A DNA stretch of 64,000 nucleotides from Dawidia cretensis (GTDB taxonomy: Bacteria > Bacteroidota > Bacteroidia > Cytophagales > Cyclobacteriaceae), in the NCBI RefSeq assembly GCF_018598175.1, contig NZ_JAHESE010000004.1:124001-188000 (forward strand), given 5' to 3'. Each line of letters opens with the position of its first letter. Position 1 is the stretch's first letter. Of this stretch, positions 1-9,923 are shown in pieces. The notes beneath the pieces were generated by a model. That model worked only from the letters and a program-made list of their open reading frames with translations, did not search any database and was not told the origin of the DNA. The position numbers and the translations under genes are program-made.

Positions 1-332
1 AGATCGGAGAGAAGGTCTTCACAGCCACACTCTTTGATAATTCCACCGCAACAGCATTCAAAGCCATGTTGCCATTAACGCTTTCCATGACGGAGCTAAA
101 TGGAAATGAAAAACATTTCCGGTTGGCTCAAAATCTCCCCACCCGTGCGTCCAATCCTGGAACAATCCATTCCGGAGATTTGATGCTTTGGGGAGCCAAC
201 ACATTGGTGCTGTTCTACGAAACATTCTCCACTTCGTACGGCTATACACCACTTGGAAAAATTGATGATCCGACCGGCTTGGCCGCAGCAGTGGGATCGG
301 GCGACGTAACGGTGAACATCGACTTACAATAG
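1..332 (+). CDS. Cyclophilin-like fold protein, C-terminal part
   Basis: The reading frame is open from base 3, so the true start lies upstream of the window. About 110 residues are visible. Blocks such as [27 protein letters not shown] and [18 protein letters not shown] are typical of the small cyclophilin-like family (Cyclophil_like2). These proteins adopt the cyclophilin barrel, but a catalytic role is not established. A secreted cupin gene follows 53 bases downstream on the same strand, so the two may be co-transcribed. I am sure of the family and unsure of the function. Confidence 0.8.
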   Translation, partial: IGEKVFTATLFDNSTATAFKAMLPLTLSMTELNGNEKHFRLAQNLPTRASNPGTIHSGDLMLWGANTLVLFYETFSTSYGYTPLGKIDDPTGLAAAVGSGDVTVNIDLQ

Positions 333-385
333 GGGCGTGGTCCGGCACAGAATATGAACCGAAGCATTACACGAAAGTATAAACT

Positions 386-868
386 ATGAAGAGTGTTCAG
401 AAAATTATAACCGTAGGTATCGTCGGGTTCCTCCTGACGTCGCTCTCAAGCGCTGGCCAATCAATTAAACCCGCAGAACATCTGATCTTCCCTCGGGGCG
501 ACGCTGGCCCATCAACGACGTTTACAGGCAAAGCCTACAACTACAACCTTGTGGCAACCGATTCAACCTACAGCACACTGGTTGGTAATGTGTACTTTGA
601 ACCCGGTGCCCGTTCACACTGGCATATCCACCCTGCAGGGCAAATTTTGATCGTTACCGATGGAGATGGCTATCATCAAATTGAAGGACAACCGAAGCAC
701 ATTGTGAAAAAGGGTGATGTAGTGAAATGTCCTCCAAATGTCAAACATTGGCACGGAGCAACCGAATACAGCAGTATGTCGCAGTTATACATCATTCCGA
801 ATACAGAGAAGGGCATAGTCAACTGGATGGACAAGGTGACGGATGAACAATACAAGTCGAAAAAGTAA
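386..868 (+). CDS. Secreted cupin-domain protein
   Basis: 160 residues. Residues 1-24 form a signal peptide (MKSVQK, then a hydrophobic stretch ending SSAGQ), so the product is probably periplasmic. The rest is a single small-barrel cupin. Metal-binding motif 1 is visible as HWHIHPAGQ with a following acidic/glycine block, and motif 2 lies around PPNVKHWHGA. Such proteins bind a metal through His residues and serve as small dioxygenases, isomerases or lyases, so the substrate cannot be told from sequence. The ATG at 386 gives a complete signal peptide. Confidence 0.82.
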   Translation: MKSVQKIITVGIVGFLLTSLSSAGQSIKPAEHLIFPRGDAGPSTTFTGKAYNYNLVATDSTYSTLVGNVYFEPGARSHWHIHPAGQILIVTDGDGYHQIEGQPKHIVKKGDVVKCPPNVKHWHGATEYSSMSQLYIIPNTEKGIVNWMDKVTDEQYKSKK

Positions 869-1521
869 CATTGCATTATCGACGAATTCTGCATTCGCGG
901 CGTCGCTCCCGGGAGTTCTGTGATAAACGCTGTCCTTTCTTGTGACCCCATTTACCGTTATGACATTATCATACGGTAACATAAATCGCGGATACCGTCT
1001 TGTTCGTATGACACGCGAAACCTCACCATTTTCCTTACTCCTTTGGGCGCTTCTCAGCATTTTTACGGCGTTCGATCTTTCCGGGCAATCGCGGGAGAGC
1101 AGTCGATATCTTTCCCGACAGTACAATCGGCAGGTTAAAAAGAGAGTTCGCCGGCGTACTCGCTGAACAGGAACACCCGCCGCGGGAATCGCGCTCGTGC
1201 ATAGATCCGGGAGGATATTGGTAGAAGGGTTTGGCAAGGCTGACATGGAGCACGACGTCGACGCTGATGCCGCGACCGTTTTCCACTGGTCACAGCGTAC
1301 CTGATCTTCTTCAAGGTAATTCCAGTCATAACCTGGCCAAAACCGACCGACTACTCGCTCCTCGAATTCCTGGCAGGATCTTCAAGCGCGGCACGCCATG
1401 TTTGAGAGAGAATCGTAACCAGGCCAATCGTTAGACCGGCCGGCTATTTTTGAACAGTATTTAAAATAAACTGGTTTGGCTCGTAAGATTTTGAACATCG
1501 CAGGCGACTGATCTGGCAACT
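869..1521. other. Gene-poor interval, possible decayed coding DNA
   Basis: No convincing intact gene lies in these 650 bases. Short open stretches exist (942-1166 and 1231-1434, plus strand), but neither resembles a known family over its length. One plus-strand frame near 1250-1300 reads DADAATVFHWS, which recalls the start of serine-hydrolase (beta-lactamase-like) domains, and it is broken by stops. A degraded gene is possible but not shown. The last part should hold the promoter of the sigma-factor gene at 1522. Confidence 0.35.
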
Positions 1522-2013
1522 ATGGAAAAAGACTTTATCGCCCTGGTCAATCAAAATCGTGGCCTTCTTTATAAGGTTTGCCATGTTTATGAGCGGGAGC
1601 GCGAATACCAGCAGGATCTCTTCCAGGAGATCGTGCTCCAGCTGTGGCGTGCCTACCCTACGTTCCGAGGGGAGGCGCGCGTCACAACATGGATGTACAG
1701 AATCGCATTGAACACGGCCATTTCGTACGTCCGGCAGATCCTGCGGCGCCCTGCATTACAGGCATTGACTTCCGACGAAGCGCTGGTGCCTGCATGGGAA
1801 AGCCTGGAGGATGAAAGCGATTCAGTCGCCATGTTGAAGGAGGCCATTCAACGGCTCACCAACATTGAAAAGGCGCTCATGATGCTGTACCTCGAAGAGA
1901 AGAGCTATCGGGAGATTGCCGACATCCTGGGCATCACCACATCGAACGTGGGGGTAAAACTCAATCGTATCAAATCAAAACTCGAACAAATCATCAAAAC
2001 ATTACCGTCATGA
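1522..2013 (+). CDS. RNA polymerase sigma factor, ECF type
   Basis: 163 residues, normal for an ECF sigma-70 factor. Region 2 spans about residues 10-80, with the core-binding and promoter-melting signature around LFQEIVLQLWRAYPTFRGEA and TTWMYRIALNTAI. Region 4, about residues 105-160, has the helix-turn-helix YREIADILGITTSNVGVKLN, which should contact the -35 element. Its stop overlaps the next start as ATGA, so a membrane protein is translated right behind it. That arrangement is usual for a sigma factor with a membrane regulator. The start ATG at 1522 agrees with the family N-terminus. Confidence 0.92.
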   Translation: MEKDFIALVNQNRGLLYKVCHVYEREREYQQDLFQEIVLQLWRAYPTFRGEARVTTWMYRIALNTAISYVRQILRRPALQALTSDEALVPAWESLEDESDSVAMLKEAIQRLTNIEKALMMLYLEEKSYREIADILGITTSNVGVKLNRIKSKLEQIIKTLPS

Positions 2014-2666
2014 ATCTCGAAGAAATAAAAACAGCCTGGAAAGCTTATGACACGCGACTGCAATCATCGAAGGCACTCAGCGACAGGCTTATTGTAAGTA
2101 TGATTACCGAGCGCTCCGGTTCGCGCTTCGCGACGGTCAAGCGCAATTACCTCGCAGGCTTCGCGTGGATGACCGTATGCCTTGCATTCGGGATTGCCAT
2201 CATCACGGGGAACCCATTCGATTATGTGTACACGTCACAATACATTCCCGCATGGATCTATTGCGTCTGCCTGCTCATGATGACCATCACCACCGCAAGA
2301 CACTATAGAAGTCTCGATAATATTACCCTATCGCAGGCAACCCTAAGCAGCGCGTTGAAAGACATCATAGCCGTGTATGAAAGGCCTCGTAAGTTTATCA
2401 CGTATATTATACGTGTGTTTGTGTTTTCACAGCTTGTCCTTTTTCCGCTATCATTTCTTCCCAAGAATATCGAACGTTTGGGCGTATGGCCCGCCCTGGC
2501 GGAACGTCTTATCCCGATAAGCATTGCCGTGGCCTTATTTTACATTGCGCACAGGGTAGGAGCCTTTAAGCAACGCCATGTGCAGAAATTCAAGGCAGAC
2601 CTGACAGAGCTCGAACAGCTGCAGGCTATGAACGATGAACTGAACGCCGATTCAGAGGTTTCTTAA
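2010..2666 (+). CDS. Membrane protein coupled to the sigma factor, possible anti-sigma
   Basis: 218 residues with four hydrophobic stretches, at about 50-68, 78-95, 130-150 and 165-185. The short N-terminal cytoplasmic part begins MNLEEIKTAWKAYD, and a charged, coiled-coil-like tail is rich in Glu and Gln (DLTELEQLQAMNDELN). It overlaps the sigma gene by four bases, implying translational coupling. I do not see a zinc anti-sigma motif. By position it probably senses an envelope signal and restrains the sigma factor. That role is inferred from context, not from a recognised domain. Confidence 0.7.
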   Translation: MNLEEIKTAWKAYDTRLQSSKALSDRLIVSMITERSGSRFATVKRNYLAGFAWMTVCLAFGIAIITGNPFDYVYTSQYIPAWIYCVCLLMMTITTARHYRSLDNITLSQATLSSALKDIIAVYERPRKFITYIIRVFVFSQLVLFPLSFLPKNIERLGVWPALAERLIPISIAVALFYIAHRVGAFKQRHVQKFKADLTELEQLQAMNDELNADSEVS

Positions 2667-2717
2667 CTAAGCCGGGGGGAGGTTTTTATAGAAAGATCGT
2701 TTAGTTTTGACCTGATT

Positions 2718-3290
2718 ATGATTAAGTGCTTGCCTGAATTTCTATTCCATTATTACGAGATCGACCATGGACCATTCCGAAATATTACTGAACATGGGTA
2801 CGAAAAAGCAGAAAATATCCAGCGTCGTATCTCGAAAGGATGGAATAGTAAAAGGCCGGCCAACTATATCGATTTAAGATTTTCATTGGAATCCAGAATT
2901 AAAGAGCAGTTTATCCTGAAAGGTGGGAGGCCAGGCAGAAATGACCCTTTCTATTTTACGCTGGGAGAATGTGATTGGGCAAAATCATGGTATGTAAATC
3001 CCGGCGTAATAAAAATTCCGTTAGCGGACTTTCAACCCGATCATATAAGTTTTACGTATCCCGATAGCATGGTGTCGTTTCAGTTTTACGATGAGCCAAA
3101 ACTTGCAACGTATAGAAAAGATTGTAACGGACGGGTTTTTTTGTTAAGTGAAATAAAGGATCTGATCGATGAATACGGACTGCCGTCAGAGGAAAAATCA
3201 CATGCAGTGGAAGAATGTAAATATGATAAATACATAGAAGCCCAGGTATGGGATGACGCAGTAATAAACCAATATAAGAGCAAAGCCTGA
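2718..3290 (+). CDS. Hypothetical protein, AT-rich gene
   Basis: 190 residues with no recognised domain. It has no signal peptide or membrane segment and is rich in aromatic and charged residues (for example FLFHYYEIDHG and GECDWAKSWYVNPG). Base composition is clearly more AT-rich than the flanking genes, with frequent AAA, ATA and AAT codons. This suggests acquisition or relaxed constraint. It stands alone between the sigma-factor pair and a convergent histidine kinase whose stop lies six bases beyond its own. Coding is supported by the uninterrupted frame and plausible protein composition only. Confidence 0.6.
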   Translation: MIKCLPEFLFHYYEIDHGPFRNITEHGYEKAENIQRRISKGWNSKRPANYIDLRFSLESRIKEQFILKGGRPGRNDPFYFTLGECDWAKSWYVNPGVIKIPLADFQPDHISFTYPDSMVSFQFYDEPKLATYRKDCNGRVFLLSEIKDLIDEYGLPSEEKSHAVEECKYDKYIEAQVWDDAVINQYKSKA

Positions 3291-3296
3291 GTATAC

Positions 3297-4847
3297 TCAC
3301 GTCTGCTGATCCTTCGCCATAAGTGGAAGCAATAGATGAAACACAGCGCCTTGCCCAAGCTCGCTTTCAGACCAGATATAACCGTCATGCGATTCGACTA
3401 CCTTTCGTACAATCGACAGGCCAATACCTGACCCGCGGTATTGCTCAGACGAATGAAGCCGGGTAAATACCATAAAGATCTTGTCGGCATCCTTTTGGTC
3501 GAAACCAATGCCGTTGTCAGTTACCTTGATGTGATGAAATACCTTTTCATAATCGCCTGCCGCACAATACGCCTGAAACTCGCCGCCGGTAACCACGGTG
3601 GACGTTACGGAGATCGACGGCGCCACGGCCGTCTTGCTATATTTCAATGCGTTGCCGATTAAATTCTGAAACAATTGATGCATCTGGCGTTTGCTTGCAA
3701 GGAGTATAGGGAGCGGATGGATATCGACCGTGGCGCTTCTCGTTTCAATTTCCAGCTCCAGGTCCTCCAGCACTGTCTGAAGAACCTTGTTTAAATCAAC
3801 CTGTTCTTTTTGCGATGTGCCTTTTGCAGCTTGTGAGTAGTCCAGCAGATCTTCAATTAAGTTCTGCATCCGCCGTTGCGAATTTTCGAGACGCTCGAAT
3901 AGTTGCAGCTGATTTTCGTTCAGCTGCGACCTCAGCCCTTCTTTTAAGCGATCGAGATAGAATTGGGATTTGCGAAGCGGCTCGCGTAAATCATGTGACG
4001 CAGCATAGGCAAACTGTTCAAGGTTCGCATTGGAATACTGCAGCTCCTCGAGTGTCTTTTCAAGTTTTAATGTTCTGCCTGTTACAAGCGCGTCGAGTCG
4101 TTGTTCGGTATCTTTTTGGTCAGTAATGTCGGTGCTGGTGCCATACCAGCTTATCAGGTTCCCATCTTCGATCACCGGCAGGCCACGTGTCAGGAACCAT
4201 TTGTAGTCGCCTTCTTTTGTCCTGTAGCGAGCTTCCATGGCGTAGGGAGTATGGCGAGCCAGCGCATGGTGCCAGGCATCCACGCATTTATCCAGATCGT
4301 CCGGATGCAACACGCTCATCCACCCAAAGCCGTGCGTTTCTTCCGGGGTGAGCCCCGTGGTGCGGTACCACAGCTCATTGCAAAAGTCGATGCGGCCTTG
4401 CTCATCGGCCGTCCAAACGATCACCGGCATAGAGTTGGCAAGCTCCGTCCATCTCTTTTCTCCACGCTGTGCGGATTGCTTCGCAACAACTTTCTCCGTC
4501 ACGTCGTATCCCACGGCGATGACGCCCGTTATTTCACCGGCTTCATAAAAGGGTTGATAGATGAAATCAAAATAATAGATGTCAACGACATCACGCCGTT
4601 CAAATTGAATGGGGTACTCATAGGCACTGAAAGGGTTGCCGGTTTTCCGAACATTGTCCAAAAGATGGCGGAAACCCTGCCTTTCCAGCTCCGGGAACAC
4701 TGCGAAAAGCGATTTGCCAAACACCGTTGCGTCTACCTTCCAAACTTTCAATAACGCATCGTTTGCGAATTCTAACACATACTCCTCACCCCGCACAAAA
4801 CCGATGACGACAGGTGCCTGATCAAAGATTTTATAAATGCTTTCCAT
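3297..4847 (-). CDS. PAS-domain sensor histidine kinase
   Basis: 516 residues from the ATG at 4847, which I prefer to an in-frame ATG at 4910 because a GAGGAG ribosome site sits just upstream. The order is a PAS domain (about 1-125, FDQAPVVIGFVRGEEYVLEF), a second PAS/PAC (about 135-265, ending TDITDQK), HisKA with the phospho-acceptor His285 in FAYAASHDLREPLRKS, then HATPase_c with N-box QNLIGNALKYSK and G-boxes DNGIGF and GSGIGLSIV. No membrane segment or receiver is present, so this is a soluble kinase needing a separate response regulator. Two single-domain regulators lie at 8915 and 9441. It is divergent from the hybrid kinase at 5107. Confidence 0.93.
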   Translation of the reverse strand: MESIYKIFDQAPVVIGFVRGEEYVLEFANDALLKVWKVDATVFGKSLFAVFPELERQGFRHLLDNVRKTGNPFSAYEYPIQFERRDVVDIYYFDFIYQPFYEAGEITGVIAVGYDVTEKVVAKQSAQRGEKRWTELANSMPVIVWTADEQGRIDFCNELWYRTTGLTPEETHGFGWMSVLHPDDLDKCVDAWHHALARHTPYAMEARYRTKEGDYKWFLTRGLPVIEDGNLISWYGTSTDITDQKDTEQRLDALVTGRTLKLEKTLEELQYSNANLEQFAYAASHDLREPLRKSQFYLDRLKEGLRSQLNENQLQLFERLENSQRRMQNLIEDLLDYSQAAKGTSQKEQVDLNKVLQTVLEDLELEIETRSATVDIHPLPILLASKRQMHQLFQNLIGNALKYSKTAVAPSISVTSTVVTGGEFQAYCAAGDYEKVFHHIKVTDNGIGFDQKDADKIFMVFTRLHSSEQYRGSGIGLSIVRKVVESHDGYIWSESELGQGAVFHLLLPLMAKDQQT

Positions 4848-5106
4848 AGTGAGCTCCTCTTCATCTTTCAGGCTCCGACTTCTGCTGAAAAATAGTATGC
4901 CATACTCCAAAAGACTGCCGTCGGATCGATCGAATTGTTACCAGAGAAGACGGTACTGCCGAAAGAACTAACCTACCGTTGCCAGCTTCTTGCGAATGCA
5001 GAAGAACTTTCCTGAGGCGGTCCGATGCCATCGGGCATCCGTTGTATTTAAAATATTTATTGGCCATCTTACCGCACTCAATTTTTCAGGCCCTTACCAT
5101 AAACGC

Positions 5107-8100
5107 ATGGACTCTCCAACTTCGGCCAGGCCAAATGTCACCCCCGAATTTTTGGCAGGCGGGGGTGAGATGGGCCAGCGAATTCGTGAATATAATTGGG
5201 CGAACACGCCACTCGGCCCCGTAGAATCGTGGCCACAAAGTCTTCGCACCTGCGTGCGGATCATGCTGACCTCTCGTCAGCCTATCTGGATCGGCTGGGG
5301 AAGGGACCTTATCAAGCTTTACAACGACCCCTATAAGGATATCGTCCGCGGCAAACATCCGTGGGCCCTCGGCACACCGGCGTCTGAAGTTTGGAAAGAC
5401 ATCTGGAAGGACATCGGACCGATGCTCCGGCAGGTAATGGAAGAAGACGAAGGGACGTACGTGGAATGCCAGCTGCTGATCATGGAACGCAACGGGTATC
5501 CGGAAGAGACCTATTATACATTCTCCTATACACCCATTCCCGGCGACCAGGGCGGCACAGCCGGCATGATCTGTGCCAATACCGATGACACGGAGCGCAT
5601 AATAGGCGAGCGCCAGCTGGCAACACTGACCCAGCTTGCAAAGAACCTGGCCGATTGCGGTTCGGTCGCAGAAGTCATTTCGAACAGTATCAAAACCTTC
5701 GAGCAGAATCCCCACGACTTTCCCTTTGCGCTGTTCCGCACGGTTTCCAACGACAGGGCAACGCTGGCCGGCTCGACAAACCTGGGCGAAGCGGCGTCCA
5801 TTGTACAAGCGGAAATCGACCTGCGTGCTGATCATGAGATCGCGAATACCTTGCGCCACGCCCTGGGTACACGGCAACTGCAGCTGTTTGAAGATGTTAC
5901 CCGGAAAGTGGGTGCCCTGCCCAGGGGCGCCTGGGCCGTGAGCCCGGAAAAATTAATAGTCCTTCCGATCGCACAACCTTCTGCACCGGATCCCTATGGC
6001 CTGCTAATCATCGGGCTGAACCCCTACCGTCTGCTGGACGACAAGTACCGCGGTTTTTTTATGCTGGTGGCCGACCAGATTGCCAGTAGCTTCGCCAATG
6101 TTCACTCGCTCATCCAGGAGCGTAAAAGGGCCGAGGCGCTCGCGGCGCTGGACAAGGCCAAGACGACATTCTTCGCCAACATCAGCCACGAGTTCCGCAC
6201 GCCGCTCACGTTGTTGCTGGCGCCTGTAGAGGATGCACTGGGGGACCCCAATCTCGATCCCGAGAACAAAGCCAGAATGGACGTGGCCTACCGCAACGCG
6301 CTGCGCATGCAGAAGCTGGTCAATACGCTGCTGGAATTCTCACGCATCGAGGCGGGTCGGATAGAGGGTAAATTCCGGCAGGTCAATATCGCTGCGCTCA
6401 CCACAGATCTGGCCAGCACGTTCCGGTCGGCGGTCGAGCGGGCCGGCATGCACCTGAACATGGTATGCCATCCGGTAACGGGCCCGGTATATGTAGACCC
6501 CGACATGTGGGAGCGCATTATTCTTAACCTCGTATCAAACGCATTTAAATACAGCAAGCAAGGCGAAATTACCGTCTCCGTCGGTCAGCGCGGCGATGCC
6601 GTCGAAGTGTCGGTAGCCGATATGGGCATTGGCATACCCGCCGGGCAGCTGGATAAGATCTTCAGCCGGTTCCACCGTGTGGATAACCCGGGCGGCCGCA
6701 GCGAGGAGGGATCCGGCATCGGGCTAGCCATGGTGAAGGAGCTCGTCAAACTACATTTCGGTAAGATCACCGTAACGAGCACCCCGGGTGAGGGGTCCGT
6801 CTTTACCGTGTCCGTCCCCGTTGGAAAGAGCCACCTGAACAGTGAGCAAATTGAGGAATCATTTAACCAAAGCGATCTTTTTAACCACTCTACGGCATTT
6901 GTCGAAGAAGCGCTGAAGTGGCTTCCCGCTGAACAGTCACGCGAGCACCAACCGAACAATCGCAGCCAGGTGCAGGGCGACAGAAGCAAAGTACTGCTGG
7001 CCGACGACAACGCCGATATGCGAAGTTACCTGGCGCGGCTCCTGTCCGAGCAGTTTGACGTGGCAACCGCCGTCGACGGCGAAGATGCTTTTCGTAAAGT
7101 CCTCGAATTCCGACCCGACCTCGTGCTCTCCGATATCATGATGCCGCGGCTCGACGGATTTGGATTGCTGAAGAAAGTGCGTAGCCACGCCGAAGTAAAA
7201 AATACCCCTCTGATCTTTCTGTCCGCGCGTGCCGGTGAAGAGGCAAAGGTCGAGGGGCTCGATGCCGGCGCGGATGATTACCTGGTCAAACCGTTCTCCG
7301 CGCGCGAGCTGATGGTACGGGTGAGCAACCATATCCGGATTAACCAGGTCCGGCGCGAAACGGAGCTGCAGTTTTACCGGCTCTTCCTGGAGGCGCCAGC
7401 CATCATAAACGTGTTCAGAGGCAAGGATTTTCGGTACGAATTATTTCATCCGAAGAACAAGGAAGTCTTCGGCGATGTGGACTTCACAGGCATGGCTATA
7501 CTGGAGGCCCTTCCCGAGCTGAAAGACCAGCCCATCATGCAACAGCTCAACCAAGTATATTACGAGGGCAAGACCATCTATGAAAATGAAAGGCACGTGA
7601 CATTCGCGGGCCATGGCGGACCGCCCAAAGAGTGCTACTTCAACTATATTTACCAGCCATGGTACGACCTGAAAGGCAACATCCAGGGCGTGCTGAATTT
7701 CGCCATCGACGTTACCGAGCAGGTTCTGACCAGGAAGAAGATCGAAGACAGTGAAAGGCTGTTCCGCCTGGTGCTGACGGGCTCTCCCAGTATTTTCCTG
7801 TTTCTGCAGGGCCGCGAGATGCGCATCACGTTTGTGAACGAGCCGCTGCTGGCCTCGTGGGGAAAAACGGAAGAGATCGTGGGAAAAACGTTACTGGAGG
7901 TGCTGCCCGAGCTGGCCGGTCAACGCTTTCCCCGCATCCTCGACGATGTGTTCACCTCGGGCAAGGCCTACCACGGAAAGGAGGAGAAAGCGGTTATCTA
8001 TAAAGATGGCGTTGCCCACGAAGTGTATTACAACTATCTCTACCAACCCATCCAGGAGCCTAACGGCCCGGTTACCGGCGTGAACGTTATGGCCACCGAC

Positions 8101-8913
8101 ATTACGGCGCAGGTCGTTGCCCGCCGGGAGATTGAAGACAGCGAGCGAAAATATCGTGAGCTGTCAGCGCACCTGGAAGCGATTGTGGAAGAACGAACGG
8201 TCGAGCTGCGCCGGTCGAATGAAGACCTTCAGCAGTTTGCGCACGTTGCCAGCCACGACCTCAAGGAACCGGTGCGGAAGATGAAGACGTTCATCAACCG
8301 GCTCGATGACGAATATGGCGAGTTGCTGCCTGGGAAAGGCCGGGCCTATCTCGACAAAATGCGCACGGCATCGACGCGCATGTACGACATGATCGATGGC
8401 GTTTTGAAATACTCCTCGGTCAACGAAGGCGGCCAGGAGATTGAGTCGGTCGATCTGAACGACGTTATCGCCAGCATCGAATCCGACCTGGAAATGTTGC
8501 TCCAGCAAAAGCAGGCCATCCTGGAGAAAGGTAAATTGCCGATCATTGACGGTGCCGGCGTCCTTATTTACCAGCTTTTCTACAACCTGATCAACAACGC
8601 GCTGAAGTTCTCAAAAGACACGCCTCACATTATCGTTTCCGCCAAAGTCAACGGTAGCGCCGCCGCCCCGATGGCAGAGGTAACGGTACAAGACAACGGA
8701 ATCGGTTTCAACGAAGTGTATGCCGAAAAAATCTTCGACGCTTTTTCCAGGCTGCATCCCAAAGACCGGTACGAAGGAACCGGTTTGGGATTGGCACTAT
8801 GCAAAAAAATAACCGAACGTCACCACGGCACCATCCGTGGAACCAGTGAAGAAAATAAGGGAAGCGCTTTTATCGTAACGTTGCCCATCAAACAACAAAA
8901 CAGCATACTATAA
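5107..8913 (+). CDS. Giant hybrid histidine kinase with two kinase cores
   Basis: 1268 residues from the ATG at 5107; an upstream in-frame start at 4990 would add 39 non-conserved residues. Order: PAS-like sensor (about 20-165), GAF-like region (about 170-335), HisKA with His361 (FFANISHEFRTPLTLL), HATPase_c (to about 585), a receiver with Asp676 (LVLSDIMMPRLDG), two PAS domains (about 755-885 and 885-1015), a coiled stretch, then a second HisKA with His1050 (FAHVASHDLKEPVRKM) and a second HATPase_c. It is probably cytoplasmic. Two kinase cores around one receiver suggest an internal relay, with the second core serving the single-domain regulator encoded one base downstream. The signal is unknown. 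Confidence 0.93.
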   Translation: MDSPTSARPNVTPEFLAGGGEMGQRIREYNWANTPLGPVESWPQSLRTCVRIMLTSRQPIWIGWGRDLIKLYNDPYKDIVRGKHPWALGTPASEVWKDIWKDIGPMLRQVMEEDEGTYVECQLLIMERNGYPEETYYTFSYTPIPGDQGGTAGMICANTDDTERIIGERQLATLTQLAKNLADCGSVAEVISNSIKTFEQNPHDFPFALFRTVSNDRATLAGSTNLGEAASIVQAEIDLRADHEIANTLRHALGTRQLQLFEDVTRKVGALPRGAWAVSPEKLIVLPIAQPSAPDPYGLLIIGLNPYRLLDDKYRGFFMLVADQIASSFANVHSLIQERKRAEALAALDKAKTTFFANISHEFRTPLTLLLAPVEDALGDPNLDPENKARMDVAYRNALRMQKLVNTLLEFSRIEAGRIEGKFRQVNIAALTTDLASTFRSAVERAGMHLNMVCHPVTGPVYVDPDMWERIILNLVSNAFKYSKQGEITVSVGQRGDAVEVSVADMGIGIPAGQLDKIFSRFHRVDNPGGRSEEGSGIGLAMVKELVKLHFGKITVTSTPGEGSVFTVSVPVGKSHLNSEQIEESFNQSDLFNHSTAFVEEALKWLPAEQSREHQPNNRSQVQGDRSKVLLADDNADMRSYLARLLSEQFDVATAVDGEDAFRKVLEFRPDLVLSDIMMPRLDGFGLLKKVRSHAEVKNTPLIFLSARAGEEAKVEGLDAGADDYLVKPFSARELMVRVSNHIRINQVRRETELQFYRLFLEAPAIINVFRGKDFRYELFHPKNKEVFGDVDFTGMAILEALPELKDQPIMQQLNQVYYEGKTIYENERHVTFAGHGGPPKECYFNYIYQPWYDLKGNIQGVLNFAIDVTEQVLTRKKIEDSERLFRLVLTGSPSIFLFLQGREMRITFVNEPLLASWGKTEEIVGKTLLEVLPELAGQRFPRILDDVFTSGKAYHGKEEKAVIYKDGVAHEVYYNYLYQPIQEPNGPVTGVNVMATDITAQVVARREIEDSERKYRELSAHLEAIVEERTVELRRSNEDLQQFAHVASHDLKEPVRKMKTFINRLDDEYGELLPGKGRAYLDKMRTASTRMYDMIDGVLKYSSVNEGGQEIESVDLNDVIASIESDLEMLLQQKQAILEKGKLPIIDGAGVLIYQLFYNLINNALKFSKDTPHIIVSAKVNGSAAAPMAEVTVQDNGIGFNEVYAEKIFDAFSRLHPKDRYEGTGLGLALCKKITERHHGTIRGTSEENKGSAFIVTLPIKQQNSIL

Positions 8914-8914
8914 T

Positions 8915-9364
8915 ATGTCCAAAGCTACTAAGATTCTTCTTGCCGACGATGATAAAGACGACCGCGAAATTTTTTCCGAGGCGTTGGCCTCGGTCGACGC
9001 CAACGTGCTGTACGAAGGTGTCGAAGACGGCGAAGAGGCGATAGAAGCGCTCTCGGATGCCCCGAATAGACCCAATATAATTTTTCTCGATATCAATATG
9101 CCGGTCATGAATGGCTGGGATGTGCTGAAAAAGCTGAAGGGTGACAGTACATATGGTGATATACCGGTCATTGTATATTCGACATCATCCGGCGAAAAAG
9201 AAAAACGAACTGCCTTCGACCTGGGCGCTCTTTGTTTTGTTACAAAACCGGATAGCGTGAAGTTGATAAAAGCAATGCTGGAGATCGTGATCTTGAAGGT
9301 GAAAAGTAATGATGTATCGCCCCAGCTGTGCAGGGAAATTCAACGTTTGCTCAGACAAGCCTGA
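8915..9364 (+). CDS. Single-domain response regulator
   Basis: 149 residues, receiver domain only. The acidic pair is in LLADDDKDD, the phospho-accepting Asp in IIFLDINMPVMNG, the Thr/Ser switch in VIVYSTSSG and the Lys in FVTKPDS. There is no output domain, so it works by protein contact, as in Rcp1-type regulators that pair with phytochrome-like kinases. It starts one base after the stop of the hybrid kinase, which makes that kinase its likely partner. Confidence 0.93.
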   Translation: MSKATKILLADDDKDDREIFSEALASVDANVLYEGVEDGEEAIEALSDAPNRPNIIFLDINMPVMNGWDVLKKLKGDSTYGDIPVIVYSTSSGEKEKRTAFDLGALCFVTKPDSVKLIKAMLEIVILKVKSNDVSPQLCREIQRLLRQA

Positions 9365-9440
9365 CGTTTACACCGGCGTTCCGAGACCTATGGTACTTCG
9401 CTCAAAAAAGTAGTTCATCCAAGACATATAAATTCCTCGT

Positions 9441-9839
9441 ATGACAATTTTTTATGCTGATGACGATCAGGAAGACCAGGAGATTTTTCGCGAAGTCGTT
9501 TTAGCGTTAGATCCAAACGCGACGATCATTTTTGCCAACACTGCGTTTGACGCTTTGCGAATTTTGGAGGAGCTACCGACCCCGCCAGACGCCATGTTTT
9601 TTGACCTCAATATGCCGATGATGACGGGAATTGAGTGCGTCAAAAGCGTACGCGCTACAAGTCGCTATAAACACACTCCGATCGTAATATTCTCCACTAC
9701 GTCGAATGCTGTTGAAGTGAAGGCGGCAATTGACGCCGGGGCTGACAAATTCCTCGTGAAACCAAATTCTTATGTTGAGCTCCAGGACGAGCTCCGGCAG
9801 ATCTTAGGCTTTCGTATGCATTTGTATGGATGTTGCTGA
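9441..9839 (+). CDS. Single-domain response regulator
   Basis: 132 residues forming one receiver domain of the same Rcp1-like type as the gene at 8915. It has FYADDDQEDQ, the Asp in MFFDLNMPMMTG, the switch residue in IVIFSTTSN and the Lys in FLVKPNS. A 76-base gap separates it from the previous regulator, so it may have its own promoter. It could receive phosphate from either nearby kinase. No DNA-binding domain is present. Confidence 0.92.
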   Translation: MTIFYADDDQEDQEIFREVVLALDPNATIIFANTAFDALRILEELPTPPDAMFFDLNMPMMTGIECVKSVRATSRYKHTPIVIFSTTSNAVEVKAAIDAGADKFLVKPNSYVELQDELRQILGFRMHLYGCC

Positions 9840-9923
9840 ATTTTCGGGAGTCCAGGAAGCGCGGTGTGAAATCCTGCAGCGCATGTTGGACTAAAAACGG
9901 CTACGTGTCAGTGACTGCCGTTC

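Noticed and set aside
942-1166. 74-residue open frame in the gap after the cupin gene
   Set aside because: No recognisable protein pattern, and a Ser/Arg-rich composition typical of chance frames.
1231-1434. 67-residue open frame
   Set aside because: Low-complexity, no conserved block, and a neighbouring frame gives the only faint similarity.
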